A stretch of 64,000 bases of DNA, from assembly GCF_011516635.5 (NCBI RefSeq), contig NZ_CP096255.1:4400501-4464500 (forward strand), given 5' to 3'. Of this stretch, positions 24,928 to 34,318 are shown piece by piece; position 1 is the first letter of the stretch; each line of letters starts with the position of its first letter. The position numbers and the translations under genes were made by a program. The stretch comes from Bradyrhizobium barranii subsp. apii (GTDB taxonomy: Bacteria; Pseudomonadota; Alphaproteobacteria; Rhizobiales; Xanthobacteraceae). Below the pieces are notes generated by a model. The model was not told where the DNA came from. It worked only from the letters and a program-made list of their open reading frames with translations, and did no database searches.

Positions 24928-25005
24928 GTCATTGCGAGCGCAGCGAAGCAATCCAGCATCTTTCCGCGGAGGGACTCTGGATTGCTTCGCTGCGCTCGCA
25001 ATGAC
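24928..25005. repeat. inverted repeat, GTCATTGCGAGCGCAG arms
   Basis: A GTCATTGCGAGCGCAGCGAA arm with CAATCCAG, a short centre, and the exact complement CTGGATTGCTTCGCTGCGCT ending CGCAATGAC. The same repeat occurs at 30255-30334, half of it at 21876-21903, and a diverged form near 62129. Confidence 0.8.
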
Positions 25006-25024
25006 GGAGAGGAGGCAGCAAGAA

Positions 25025-26236
25025 CTACGGCTTTCCCTTCCGCGCCTTCGCCACCTGCGCCGTGGTCACCAGCGGCGCGGCGTTGCCCCAGGAATTGCGG
25101 ATGTAGTTCGTCACTGCGGCGATCTCTTCGTCGGACAATTGCTTGGCATAGCCCGGCATCTCGCCGGCGTTGGGCGCGCGTGGCGTCGTCACGGTGTGGG
25201 CGCCGTCGAGGATGATGCGCAAGCTGGAGGACGGATTGACCGATTGCAGAAGCGCGTTGCCGGGCAGGGGCGGATAGATGCGCGGCGCGCCGGAGCCGTC
25301 GGCTTCATGGCAGGCGATGCAGAGTTTTGCGTAGACGGCCTGGCCGGCCTTCATCTCGGCCTCGTCGGGCGGCGTCACGATCGTCTCGCGCCGCGACGGC
25401 GGCAGGCTCTTCAGATATTCCGCGATGGCGCGCACATCGGCATCGCTCATCCTCGAGGTCGAGCCGACGACCACCTCGGCCATCAGCCCGCCGGCATGGC
25501 TTTTGACGTTTCGCCCGCTTTGCAGATATTCGGTGATGTCTTCGACGCTCCATGACTTCAGCCCGGTGCGCGCGGCGCCATCGAGCCTTGGTGCGTACCA
25601 GCCGCCGACCTCGTTGCCCGACAGCGCCTGCGCCGTTTTGTCCGCGCCGAAATAGTTCTTCGGTGTGTGGCAGGCGCCGCAATGGCCGAGCCCGGTGACG
25701 AGATAGCCGCCTCTGTTCCACGCCGCGCTCTGGCTCTGGTCCGGCTCGAACAGGCCGGGCTTGAAATACATGGCGTTCCAGACCCGCATCAGGCCGCGAT
25801 AGCCGAACGGCCAGCGCAGCTCTGGCGGCTTGTTGCGGCTCGCCACGGGCGCCAGCGTTCCGAGATAGGCCCGGATCGCCAGCGTGTCGTCCTTCGTCAT
25901 CTTCGTGAAATAGGGATAGGGGAAGGCCGGGTAATAGTTCGAGCCGTCGGGCGCGACGCCGGTGCGCACCGCGCGGGTGAAATCGGCGTCGGTCCAGGCG
26001 CCGATCCCGGTGTCACGATCCGGCGTCAGGTTCGGCGCGTAGATCGCGCCGAAGGGCGTATCGATGCGCTTTCCGCCCGCGAATGGCTTTGCCGGATCGG
26101 TGGTGTGGCAGCCCGCGCAGTCGCCGGCCTCGACCAGCGCCTTGCCATAGGCGATTAGCTCCGGCGATGGCTCGGCGGCGCGGGCCGCGCTCGCAACTGC
26201 ACTGCACAATGCGACAACAGCCAGAATCATTCGCAT
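25025..26236 (-). CDS. triheme cytochrome c (alcohol-dehydrogenase cytochrome-subunit type)
   Basis: 403 residues with a signal peptide (MILAVVALCSAVASAARA). Three CxxCH heme sites lie in order: CAGCH near residue 40, CGACH near 188 and CIACH near 308. The order and spacing match the cytochrome subunit of membrane-bound PQQ/flavin dehydrogenases (AdhB/GMC-type partners), which pass electrons to ubiquinone or a terminal oxidase. No dehydrogenase gene is adjacent, so its partner is elsewhere or it acts as a general carrier. Upstream ~270 bases hold no gene. Confidence 0.9.
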   Translation of the reverse strand: MRMILAVVALCSAVASAARAAEPSPELIAYGKALVEAGDCAGCHTTDPAKPFAGGKRIDTPFGAIYAPNLTPDRDTGIGAWTDADFTRAVRTGVAPDGSNYYPAFPYPYFTKMTKDDTLAIRAYLGTLAPVASRNKPPELRWPFGYRGLMRVWNAMYFKPGLFEPDQSQSAAWNRGGYLVTGLGHCGACHTPKNYFGADKTAQALSGNEVGGWYAPRLDGAARTGLKSWSVEDITEYLQSGRNVKSHAGGLMAEVVVGSTSRMSDADVRAIAEYLKSLPPSRRETIVTPPDEAEMKAGQAVYAKLCIACHEADGSGAPRIYPPLPGNALLQSVNPSSSLRIILDGAHTVTTPRAPNAGEMPGYAKQLSDEEIAAVTNYIRNSWGNAAPLVTTAQVAKARKGKP

Positions 26237-26507
26237 CGAAAGCTTCCCCTGCGACCAATCGCCCGGATAGGAGCCTCACGTCGTTTCGCGTCGGTGGGGG
26301 TATGGTGACACAAATTGAAAATGCTTGATGCCTTTGCAGCCACGAAATTGCGATTATTACCCGGCGCTTCCTTTGGTCCAGATTTGTGATGCGGAGCGTT
26401 AAATATCCGACATAGAGTGGCGGAGTTGGTCGGCGCGCCCTAGCTAAAAACAACGGGCAGGCAACGGCTTAAGTGGCCAAACGCTCAAACGGGCGGAGAG
26501 GACAAGA

Positions 26508-29500
26508 ATGGGTATCAACCAGGGTCCGATCAGTCTCGACCAGAAATACACCCAGGAAACCGGACACGTCTTCACCACGGGCATCCAGGCCCTGGTCCGG
26601 TTGCCGATGGCCCAGATCCGGCGCGACCGCGCCAACGGCCTCAACACCGCGGGCTTCATCTCCGGCTACCGCGGCTCGCCGCTCGGTGGCTACGACCAGC
26701 AGCTCTTTGCGGCGCGAAAACATCTCGAGCAGTACAACATCAAGTTCCAGCCCGGCGTGAACGAGGATTTGGCGGCGACTGCCGTGTGGGGCTCGCAGCA
26801 GCTCAACCTCTCGCCCGGCGCCAAATATGATGGCGTCGTCGGCATCTGGTACGGCAAGGGCCCCGGCGTCGATCGCTGCGGCGACGTGTTCCGCCACGGC
26901 AATGCCGCCGGCTCGGCCAAGAACGGCGGTGTGCTGTGTCTGGCCGGCGACGACCACGCTGCAAAATCCTCCACTGTTCCGCATCAGTCCGACCACGCCT
27001 TCATGTCGGCGCTGATGCCGTATCTCTATCCGTCCAGCATCCACGAGATGATCGAGATGGGCCTGCTCGGCATCGCGATGTCGCGCTATTCGGGCTGCTG
27101 GGTCGGCATGAAGGTGATCACGGAGACGGTGGAGACCACCGCCGAGATCGACCTCACCGACGAGATGAAGCCGTTCATCATCCCGCCCGATTTCGAGCTG
27201 CCGCCCGGTGGCCTCAATCTGCGCTGGCCTGACGACCGCTTCGAGCAGGACCGCCGCCTCCAGGACTACAAGGGCTTTGCCGCGATCGCCTTTGCGCGCG
27301 CCAACAAGGTCAACCGCGTCACCATGGATTCGCCGAACGCCCGTTTCGGCATCATGGCGTCGGGCAAGAGCTATGAGGACGTCCGCCAGGCGCTGCGCGA
27401 GCTCGGGATCACCGAGGAGGTCGCCGCCAAGATCGGGCTTCGCCTCTACAAGATCGGCATGCCCTGGCCGCTGGAGCCGGAAGGCGTACGCCAGTTTGCG
27501 GTCGGCCTCGAAGAGATCTTCATCATCGAGGAACGGCGCGAGATCGTCGAGAACCAGGTCAAGCAGGAGCTGTTCAACTGGCGCGACGACGTCCGCCCGC
27601 GCATCGTCGGCAAGATGGACGAGCACGACAAACGCTTCCTGACCTTCGCCGCCGAACTCAGCGTCGCCTCGCTTGCGACCTCGCTCACCGAGCGGCTTCT
27701 CCGCCTCAATCTCAACCCCGAGATCGCGGAGATGCTCCGCGCCAAGGCCGACTGGTTCAACGGCCGCCAGGCCACGCAAATGCAGGCGACGGCGCCTGTC
27801 TCTCGCGTGCCGTATTTCTGCTCCGGCTGCCCCCACAATACTTCGACCAAGGTCCCCGAAGGCAGCCGTGCGCTCGCCGGGATCGGCTGTCACTTCATGG
27901 CGCTGTGGATGGATCGCTCGACCGAGACGTTCACGCATATGGGCGGCGAGGGCGTGCTGTGGGTCGGCATCGCGCCCTTCACCAACGAGAACCACATCTT
28001 CGCCAATCTCGGCGACGGCACCTACTTCCACTCGGGCCTTCTCGCCATCCGGCAGGCGGTCGCCTCCAAGACCAACATCACCTACAAGATCCTCTACAAC
28101 GACGCCGTCGCCATGACCGGCGGCCAGCGCCATGACGGCGATCTCTCGCCGCAGCAGATCACGTTCCAGCTCCACGCCGAAGGCATCCGCGAGATCTACC
28201 TGGTCTCGGAGGCGCCCGACACCTATCCGGCCGACACCATCGCGCCCGGCGTGAAGCTGTATCACCGCGACGAACTCGACAACGTCATGAAGATGTGCCG
28301 CGAGTACAAGGGCACCTCTGCGATCGTCTTCGTGCAGACCTGCGCGGCCGAAAAGCGGCGCCGCCGCAAGCGCGGCCTGATGGAGGATCCGGCGCGCCGC
28401 GTCATGATCAACCCGGTGGTCTGCGAAGGCTGCGGCGACTGCTCGGTGCAGTCGAACTGCATCTCGGTCGAGCCCCTGGAGACCGAGTTCGGCCGCAAGC
28501 GCGCCATCAACCAATCGTCCTGCAACAAGGACTATTCCTGCGTGAAAGGCTTCTGCCCGTCCTTCGTCACCGTCGACGGCGGCAAGCCGCGCCATCGTGC
28601 GCCGGCCGATCTCGGTGACATCGGCGAGCTGCCGGAGCCCGCGTCTCGGCCGACGGTGGATAAGCCCTATAACATCGCAGTCGGCGGTGTCGGCGGCACC
28701 GGTGTGCTCACGATCGGTGCGCTGCTCGGCATGGCCGCTCATATCGAGGGCAAGGCCTCGATGATCCTCGACATGTCGGGCCTGGCGCAGAAGGGCGGGG
28801 CGGTGCTCAGTCACGTCCGTCTGTCGGATCATCCGGCCGAGGTGACCTGCTCGCGCATCGTCACTGGTACGGCAGATCTCGTGCTCGCCGCCGACGAGGT
28901 GGTCGCAGTCGCCAAGGACACGATCTCGCTCTGCGACACCAGCCGGACCCGCGGCATCATCAACAGCCACGTCATTCCGACCGCCGACTTCGTCCTCAAC
29001 CGCGATTTCAACTTCCAGACCCGCAAGCTGAATGGCTTGCTGGAGACGGCGCTGCACAAGGACTCGGTGTTCTTCGATTTCACCAAGCCGGCCGAGCAGC
29101 TGCTTGGCGACAGCATCGCCACCAACATGATGATGATGGGATATGCCTATCAGAAAGGCCTGTTCCCGCTGTCGGCAGAATCGATCGAGCAGGCGATAGA
29201 GGTCAACGGCGTCGCGATCAAGATGAACAAGGAGGCCTTCCGCCTCGGCCGCCTCGCGGTCGCCGATCCCCAGCGCCTCGCCGACATGCTGAAGGGGACG
29301 GACGAGGTTGTCGCGCCGAAGACGCTCGACGCAATGACGCTGGATGAGGTCGTCGCGCATCGCGCCAAGCACCTGACCGCCTACCAGAGCGGCCGCCTGG
29401 CAAAACGCTATCGCAAGCTGGTCGATCAGGTTCGCGATGCCGCCAAGCAGGGCGGTTATGACGATGCGCTGCCGCGCGCGGTCGCGGTGAACTACGCCAA

Positions 29501-29999
29501 GCTCCTGGCCTACAAGGACGAATACGAGGTTGCGCGCCTCTACACCGACGGCGCTTTCGAGCAGCAGCTCCGCGACCAGTTCGAGGGCGACTTCAAGTTC
29601 AACTTCAATCTGGCCCCGCCGATCCTCAGCAGTGGTGTCGACGCGCTGGGTCGCCCGAAGAAGCGCGCCTTCGGCCCGTGGATGCTGAAGGCATTCAGGG
29701 TGCTCGCGAAATTCAAGTTCCTGCGCGGCACACCGCTCGACATCTTCGGCCACAGCGCCGACCGCAAGCTCGAGCGCGATTTGATCGTAGGCTACGAGAA
29801 GGACGTCGCCACCGTGCTCGGCCTGTTGTCGCCGATCACGGTCGACACCGCCGTCGAGCTCTTGTCACTGCCCGATCGCATCCGCGGCTACGGCCCGGTC
29901 AAGGAGAAGGCCGTCGCGAACGCGAAAGCCCGCTACGCCCAGCTCGCGGCCGACCTCGCGAGCCCACCGCCCGCGCCGAGGCAGATCGCAGCGGAGTAG
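26508..29999 (+). CDS. indolepyruvate:ferredoxin oxidoreductase, fused type
   Basis: 1163 residues, the usual length for the fused bacterial enzyme. The N-terminal TPP-type part includes GFISGYRGSPLGGYDQQLFA; C438/C441 in CSGCPHN and the GIGCHF region follow. A second Cys cluster, from C639 (VCEGCGDCSVQSNC), resembles an iron-sulphur site. The gamma-domain motif AVGGVGGTGVLTIGALLG near 725 is the 2-oxoacid oxidoreductase catalytic domain. The reaction is oxidative decarboxylation of an aryl- or branched 2-oxoacid to its CoA thioester. It precedes a set of CoA-thioester genes, so it may feed them. Confidence 0.9.
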   Translation: MGINQGPISLDQKYTQETGHVFTTGIQALVRLPMAQIRRDRANGLNTAGFISGYRGSPLGGYDQQLFAARKHLEQYNIKFQPGVNEDLAATAVWGSQQLNLSPGAKYDGVVGIWYGKGPGVDRCGDVFRHGNAAGSAKNGGVLCLAGDDHAAKSSTVPHQSDHAFMSALMPYLYPSSIHEMIEMGLLGIAMSRYSGCWVGMKVITETVETTAEIDLTDEMKPFIIPPDFELPPGGLNLRWPDDRFEQDRRLQDYKGFAAIAFARANKVNRVTMDSPNARFGIMASGKSYEDVRQALRELGITEEVAAKIGLRLYKIGMPWPLEPEGVRQFAVGLEEIFIIEERREIVENQVKQELFNWRDDVRPRIVGKMDEHDKRFLTFAAELSVASLATSLTERLLRLNLNPEIAEMLRAKADWFNGRQATQMQATAPVSRVPYFCSGCPHNTSTKVPEGSRALAGIGCHFMALWMDRSTETFTHMGGEGVLWVGIAPFTNENHIFANLGDGTYFHSGLLAIRQAVASKTNITYKILYNDAVAMTGGQRHDGDLSPQQITFQLHAEGIREIYLVSEAPDTYPADTIAPGVKLYHRDELDNVMKMCREYKGTSAIVFVQTCAAEKRRRRKRGLMEDPARRVMINPVVCEGCGDCSVQSNCISVEPLETEFGRKRAINQSSCNKDYSCVKGFCPSFVTVDGGKPRHRAPADLGDIGELPEPASRPTVDKPYNIAVGGVGGTGVLTIGALLGMAAHIEGKASMILDMSGLAQKGGAVLSHVRLSDHPAEVTCSRIVTGTADLVLAADEVVAVAKDTISLCDTSRTRGIINSHVIPTADFVLNRDFNFQTRKLNGLLETALHKDSVFFDFTKPAEQLLGDSIATNMMMMGYAYQKGLFPLSAESIEQAIEVNGVAIKMNKEAFRLGRLAVADPQRLADMLKGTDEVVAPKTLDAMTLDEVVAHRAKHLTAYQSGRLAKRYRKLVDQVRDAAKQGGYDDALPRAVAVNYAKLLAYKDEYEVARLYTDGAFEQQLRDQFEGDFKFNFNLAPPILSSGVDALGRPKKRAFGPWMLKAFRVLAKFKFLRGTPLDIFGHSADRKLERDLIVGYEKDVATVLGLLSPITVDTAVELLSLPDRIRGYGPVKEKAVANAKARYAQLAADLASPPPAPRQIAAE

Positions 30000-30023
30000 G
30001 GCGGTCTCGACGCGAACGCAATG

Positions 30024-30140
30024 CGTAGGGTGGGTTAGCCCTGCAGATGCGCGAAGCGCATCTGCAGGGCTAACCCACCACTTCTCCGTCCACGTGGAAA
30101 GCAAAGAGGTGGGTTACGCCTTCGGCTAACCCACCCTACG
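30024..30140. repeat. palindromic repeat bounded by CGTAGGGTGGGTTAG
   Basis: Left arm CGTAGGGTGGGTTAGCCCTG, right arm ending GGCTAACCCACCCTACG, with an internal perfect hairpin GCAGATGCGCGAAGCGCATCTGC. Same class as 14555-14665 and 15396-15487. Confidence 0.8.
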
Positions 30141-30254
30141 ATTTCCTCTTTGAAATCAACCAGCGTCCTACTGTGCATGGGGTTGTTTTCGTAAAAAAAG
30201 AAAATCGCTTGCGCCGTCGGGCAAAACACCTTTAGGATTTTGGTCGTCGCGTTC

Positions 30255-30334
30255 GTCATTGCGAGCGCAGCGAAGCAATCCAGAAGTGCATCCGCGGAAA
30301 GCCTCCTGGATTGCTTCGCTGCGCTCGCAATGAC
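30255..30334. repeat. inverted repeat, GTCATTGCGAGCGCAG arms
   Basis: Second full copy of the repeat at 24928-25005, with the same arms and a different centre (AAGTGCATCCGCGG). Confidence 0.8.
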
Positions 30335-30478
30335 GATGTGGACGCAGCCTAGGTTAGACCCCACTTGCGCCAACGCGCTGCCCTCTCGCCCGACGGAATA
30401 TTTCCGCGCTTGCCAAGCTCGCCCCCGCGGTTCAGAAAAACGGAGCAAGAAGAAACGCGAGCGCGGAGACCTGACGTT

Positions 30479-31636
30479 TTGACCATCAAGGGCAAGGCCT
30501 ACATTGCCGGGATCTACGAACACCCGACCCGGCATGCGCCGGACAAATCCACCGCCCAGCTCCATGCCGAGGTCGCCAAGGGCGCGATCGAGGATGCCGG
30601 GCTCAGCAAGGACGATGTCGACGGCTATTTCTGCGCCGGCGATGCACCGGGCGGCGCCTGGCCGATGGTCGATTATCTCGGCCTGAACACCAAAAAACTC
30701 CGCCACGTCGATTCCACCGAGACCGGCGGCTGTTCCTACATCATTCATCTCGGCCATGCCGCTGAAGCCATCGCGGCGGGCAAGTGCTCGATCGCGCTGA
30801 TCACGCTCGCCGGCAAGCCGCGCACTGGCGTGATGCCGCCGCGCGCGGCCGGCGCGGAGGCCGATTTCGAGTCCGCTTACGGTGCGACCACGCACAATGC
30901 CTATGGCATGTGTGCCATGCGCCACATGCACGACTATGGCACCACGAGCGAGCAGCTCGCCTGGATCAAGGTCGCGGCCTCGCATCACGCGCAATACAAT
31001 CCGCATGCGATGCTCAAGGACGTCGTCACCGTCGAGGACGTGCTGAACTCGCCGATGATCTCCGATCCGCTGCACCGCATGGATTGCTGCGTCGTCTCCG
31101 ACGGCGGCGGCGCGCTGATCGTGACGACGCCGGAGATCGCCAAGAGCCTGAAGAAGCCGCTGGTCAAGCTGATCGGCCATGGCGAGGCGATGAAGGGCCC
31201 GCGCGGCGGCAAGGATCTCGACCTCACTTACTCCGCCGGCATCTGGTCCGGCCCGCGCGCGTTCGAGGAAGCCGGCATCACGCCGAAGGACATCAAATAC
31301 GCCTCGATCTATGACAGCTTCACCATCACCGTCTTGATGCAGCTCGAGGACCTCGGCTTCTGCAAGAAGGGCGAGGGCGGCAAGTTCGTCGCCAACGGCA
31401 ATCTGATCTCGGGCGTCGGCAAGCTGCCGTTTAACACCGACGGCGGCGGTCTCTGCAGCAACCATCCCGTCAATCGCGGCGGCATGACCAAGATCATCGA
31501 AGCGGTCAGGCAGCTGCGCGGCGAGGCGCATCCGAAGGTGCAGGTCAAGAATTGCGATCTCGCCATCGCCCACGGCACCGGCGGCCTTCTGGGCGTTCGC
31601 CACGCCGCCTCGACGGCCATTCTGGAGCGCGTGTGA
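30479..31636 (+). CDS. thiolase-family protein (acetyl-CoA acetyltransferase/SCP-x type)
   Basis: 385 residues from a TTG at 30479 (GGAGAC upstream); there is no closer ATG. Thiolase features include AYIAGIYEHPTRHAPD, DGYFCAGDAPGGAW, the STETGGCSYIIHLGHAAEAI region with a cysteine near the active-site position, and LCSNHPVNRGG. It lacks one of the usual GG-rich C-terminal CxG motifs of degradative thiolase, so it belongs to the thiolase-like lyase group (as in Ltp2 aldolases). It overlaps the DUF35 gene by 1 base (TGATG), and in known systems such pairs form a complex. Confidence 0.85.
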   Translation: MTIKGKAYIAGIYEHPTRHAPDKSTAQLHAEVAKGAIEDAGLSKDDVDGYFCAGDAPGGAWPMVDYLGLNTKKLRHVDSTETGGCSYIIHLGHAAEAIAAGKCSIALITLAGKPRTGVMPPRAAGAEADFESAYGATTHNAYGMCAMRHMHDYGTTSEQLAWIKVAASHHAQYNPHAMLKDVVTVEDVLNSPMISDPLHRMDCCVVSDGGGALIVTTPEIAKSLKKPLVKLIGHGEAMKGPRGGKDLDLTYSAGIWSGPRAFEEAGITPKDIKYASIYDSFTITVLMQLEDLGFCKKGEGGKFVANGNLISGVGKLPFNTDGGGLCSNHPVNRGGMTKIIEAVRQLRGEAHPKVQVKNCDLAIAHGTGGLLGVRHAASTAILERV

Positions 31637-32025
31637 TGAGTGAAGCGAAGAAGTATCCCGCTCCCGTGACCAACCCCGAGACCGCCGCGTTCTGGGACGC
31701 CGCGAAGCAGGGCAAATTCATGATCAAGCGCTGCACGGCGTGCGGCGAGGCGCATTACTTCCCGCGCTCGATCTGCCCGTTCTGCTACTCCGACAAGACG
31801 GTGTGGGAGGAGGCTTCGGGCGAGGGCACGATCTACACCTGGAGCCTGATGCGGAAGTCGCCGACCGGTCCCTACGCCATCGGCTACGTCACGCTGAAGG
31901 AAGGTCCGTCGGTGCAGACCAACTTCGTCGACTGCGATCTCGAGAAGCTGAAGATCGGCCAGAAGGTGAAGGTGGTGTTCAAGCCGACGGATGGTGCACC
32001 GCTGCCGTTCTTCACGCCGGCGTAA
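31636..32025 (+). CDS. zinc-ribbon OB-fold (DUF35) acyl-CoA-associated protein
   Basis: 129 residues. A rubredoxin-like zinc ribbon (RCTACGEAHYFPRSICPFC) at about residues 32-52 is followed by an OB-fold (GEGTIYTWSLMRK, PYAIGYVTLKEGP, IGQKVKVVFKPTD). DUF35 proteins bind acyl-CoA and pair with thiolase-like or MaoC-like enzymes. Its start is coupled to the thiolase stop, supporting a complex. Confidence 0.92.
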   Translation: MSEAKKYPAPVTNPETAAFWDAAKQGKFMIKRCTACGEAHYFPRSICPFCYSDKTVWEEASGEGTIYTWSLMRKSPTGPYAIGYVTLKEGPSVQTNFVDCDLEKLKIGQKVKVVFKPTDGAPLPFFTPA

Positions 32026-32033
32026 TTTCTTCC

Positions 32034-32225
32034 TTCCCCCCTTGTGGGGGAAGGTGGCATAGGCCGCCTGCGGCGGCCGTCCTTAAGAGACGCCGAAGCG
32101 AAGCTTCGGCTACGGCGCCGGATGAGGGGTATCGCTCCGCAGAGAAAATTTTCCGTGCGGAGGCAACCCCTCACCCCGGTGAGTTTGTTGCGAGCACCTC
32201 GTGGCCCTCTCCCACAAGGGGAGAG
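32034..32225. repeat. intergenic palindromic repeat inside the operon
   Basis: CCCCCTTGTGGGGGAAGGTGG near the left and CTCCCACAAGGGGAGAGGG at the right form complementary arms around a GC-rich centre. About 250 bases lie between the DUF35 and MaoC genes and carry no gene. The two genes share direction and probably one transcript. Confidence 0.65.
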
Positions 32226-32279
32226 GGCACATCAACGGGCACCGCTGCTCGCGGAGAGAGCCGGGAGGAAACCAGAAAA

Positions 32280-33140
32280 ATGTCCGCCAGATACGAAGAA
32301 CTCAAAGGCCTGAAAAACATCGGCCAGAAATATTCCTACACTGATCGCGAGGTTATGCTCTACGCCTACGGCATTGGCCTCGGCGCCGATCCGATGGACG
32401 AGAACGAGCTCGCCTTCGTCAACGAGGGCACGCTGACGCCGCGGCCGCTCAAGGTGGTGCCGACCTTTGCCTCCGTCGCGGCGTGGGGCTCGGGGCCCGG
32501 CGAGATGAACCTCAACCGCGTCATGGTCGTGGACGGCGAGCGCGACATCACCTTCCACCAGCCGCTGCCGGTGGCCGCAAACATCACCGCCGATTCCTCC
32601 GTGGTCGAGGTCTACGACAAGGGCAAGGACAAGGGCGTCGTGATCAGCCACCAGACCGTGCTCAAGAACGAGAAGGGCGAGAAGCTTGCAACACTGGTCG
32701 CCTCGCGCTTCGCCCGCGGTGACGGCGGCTTTGGCGGGCCGAACCTGACCCAGCCCGATCCGCACAAGATCCCCTCGCGTTCGCCCGACAAGACCATCGA
32801 CATCGTCACGCGCCCCGACCAGGCCCTGGTCTATCGCCTCTGCGGCGATCGCAACCCGCTCCACAGCGATCCCGAGTTCGCCAAGAAGGCCGGCTTCCCG
32901 CGCCCGATCCTGCACGGCATGTGCACCTACGGCATCACCTGCCGCGGCGTGCTCCAGACCTATGCCGACTACGACGCGTCGGCCTTCCGTCAGCACGTCG
33001 CGCGGTTCTCCTCGCCGGTTTATCCCGGCGAGACCGTGACCATGGACCTCTGGAAGGACGGCAACGTGATCTCGTTCGAGGCCAAGGTGAAGTCGCGCGG
33101 CGTCACCGTGATCAAGAACGGCAAGACGGTGCTGGGTTAG
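32280..33140 (+). CDS. MaoC-family enoyl-CoA hydratase, two hot-dog domains
   Basis: 286 residues from the ATG at 32280, after GGGAGGAAACC. The N half is a hot-dog domain (YAYGIGLGADPMDENELAFV, FHQPLPVAANITADSSVVEV). The C half carries the hydratase-2 signature: YRLCGDRNPLHSDPEFAKKA, then GFPRPILHGMCTYG, with the Asp/His catalytic pair. It hydrates 2-enoyl-CoA to the R-3-hydroxyacyl-CoA. It resembles the hydratase domain of peroxisomal multifunctional enzyme 2, and the dehydrogenase domain counterpart is the next gene. Confidence 0.93.
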   Translation: MSARYEELKGLKNIGQKYSYTDREVMLYAYGIGLGADPMDENELAFVNEGTLTPRPLKVVPTFASVAAWGSGPGEMNLNRVMVVDGERDITFHQPLPVAANITADSSVVEVYDKGKDKGVVISHQTVLKNEKGEKLATLVASRFARGDGGFGGPNLTQPDPHKIPSRSPDKTIDIVTRPDQALVYRLCGDRNPLHSDPEFAKKAGFPRPILHGMCTYGITCRGVLQTYADYDASAFRQHVARFSSPVYPGETVTMDLWKDGNVISFEAKVKSRGVTVIKNGKTVLG

Positions 33141-33149
33141 GTGGGTCTC

Positions 33150-33275
33150 GTGCCCCGGACGCAGCGCTCCTTAGCGGTGCGCTGCAGAGCCGGGGCCCAG
33201 AGAATGTCGAACGAAGAATGGGTCCCGGACGCGACGCAGCGTTTCACGCTGCATCGCGTCCGGGACACGAAAAAC
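33150..33275. repeat. intergenic repeat between MaoC and SDR genes
   Basis: GTGCCCCGGACGCAGCGCTCC at the left and CGCGTCCGGGACACG at the right are complementary arms, with two GGTCCCGGACGC/GGGGCC-type motifs inside. It carries no gene. Confidence 0.55.
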
Positions 33276-33295
33276 AAAAACAGGGAGAGGCCACC

Positions 33296-34174
33296 ATGGG
33301 ACTACTCGACGGCAAGGTTGCGCTGATCACCGGCGCGGGCGGAGGGCTCGGTGAGGCCTACGCAAAACTGTTCGCGCGGGAAGGGGCGTCGGTCGTCGTC
33401 AACGATCTCGGCGGCCCCCGTGACGGCTCCGGCGCCGACAAGTCGATGGCGCAGCTCGTGGTGGACGCGATCAAGGCCGAGGGCGGCAAGGCGGTCGCCA
33501 ACGGCGCCGACATCTCCACCATGGAGGGCGGCCAGTCGGTGTTCGACGACGCCATCAAGCATTTCGGCCGCGCCGATATCCTCGTCAACAATGCCGGCAT
33601 CCTGCGAGACCAGACCTTTTCCAAGGCCTCCGAATCCGACTGGGACAAGGTGATCAAGGTGCACCTGAAGGGCACCTTTTGTTGCACCATGCCGGTGTTT
33701 CGCTGGATGCGGGAAAACGGCGGCGGCGTCATCGTCAACACGTCCTCGACATCGGGCCTGATCGGCAATTTCGGCCAGACCAATTACGGCGCGGCCAAGG
33801 GCGGCATCTGGGGCCTGTCCAACGTGCTGGCGATCGAGGGCCGGAAGTACAACATCCGGATCTGGACGCTGGCGCCGGGCGCTTTGACCCGCATGACCGC
33901 AGACCTGCCCCGCTATAAGGAGAACCCCGGCGCGGCGCTGGGGCCGGACGGCATCGCGCCGGCCGTGCTATACATGGTCAGCGACTTGTCGGGCGACCAG
34001 ACCGGCAAGGTGCTGGGTGTGTCCGGGCCCCGCGGCGTGCGCGAAATGCGGATGATGGAAATGGAAGGCTGGAAGCCGCCGCACTCGGGCTGGAACGCCC
34101 AGGACATCGTCGATCATGCCAAGGAGATCTTCTTCTCCGAGGAGCAGATCAAGATGGGGGCGCGGAGGTTTTAA
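33296..34174 (+). CDS. short-chain dehydrogenase, MFE-2/17beta-HSD4-like
   Basis: 292 residues from the ATG at 33296 after GGGAGAGG. NAD-binding TGAGGGLGEAYAKLFAREG, then DILVNNAG, and the catalytic NTSSTSGLIGNFGQTNYGAA-K with Ser, Tyr and Lys. The C-terminal extension (WKPPHSGWNAQDIVDHAKEI) is typical of the hydroxyacyl-CoA dehydrogenase domain of multifunctional enzyme type 2. It probably oxidises R-3-hydroxyacyl-CoA made by the adjacent MaoC enzyme. Confidence 0.92.
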   Translation: MGLLDGKVALITGAGGGLGEAYAKLFAREGASVVVNDLGGPRDGSGADKSMAQLVVDAIKAEGGKAVANGADISTMEGGQSVFDDAIKHFGRADILVNNAGILRDQTFSKASESDWDKVIKVHLKGTFCCTMPVFRWMRENGGGVIVNTSSTSGLIGNFGQTNYGAAKGGIWGLSNVLAIEGRKYNIRIWTLAPGALTRMTADLPRYKENPGAALGPDGIAPAVLYMVSDLSGDQTGKVLGVSGPRGVREMRMMEMEGWKPPHSGWNAQDIVDHAKEIFFSEEQIKMGARRF

Positions 34175-34177
34175 AGG

Positions 34178-34296
34178 TCGTCATCCCGGGGCACGCGAAG
34201 CGTGAGCTATGATGCGCAATTACGCATCTGAGGATCCATACTCCGGATCGTGGTTATGGATTCCGGGCTCGCGACTGCGTCGCGCCCCGGAATGAC
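34178..34296. repeat. palindromic repeat GTCATCCCGGGG...CCCCGGAATGAC
   Basis: The left arm GTCATCCCGGGGCACGCGAA and the right arm CGTCGCGCCCCGGAATGAC flank an ATCC-rich centre. It fills the gap between the SDR and DapA-family genes. Confidence 0.75.
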
Positions 34297-34318
34297 AATA
34301 GAGAGAGACGAGGACTAG

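Larger units (their letters stand above)
30000..30478. other. intergenic stretch with two palindromic repeats
   Basis: No credible gene. It holds the CGTAGGGTGGG-type repeat (30024-30140) and the GTCATTGCGAGC-type repeat (30255-30334), then about 140 bases that should carry the promoter and leader of the thiolase gene. It separates the oxidoreductase from the thiolase operon. Confidence 0.6.

Noticed and set aside
26469..29753. A 1094-residue open frame antisense to the indolepyruvate oxidoreductase gene
   Set aside because: High-GC codon bias leaves long antisense frames open; the sense strand has clear domain motifs and the antisense product has low-complexity Asp/Arg/Val composition.
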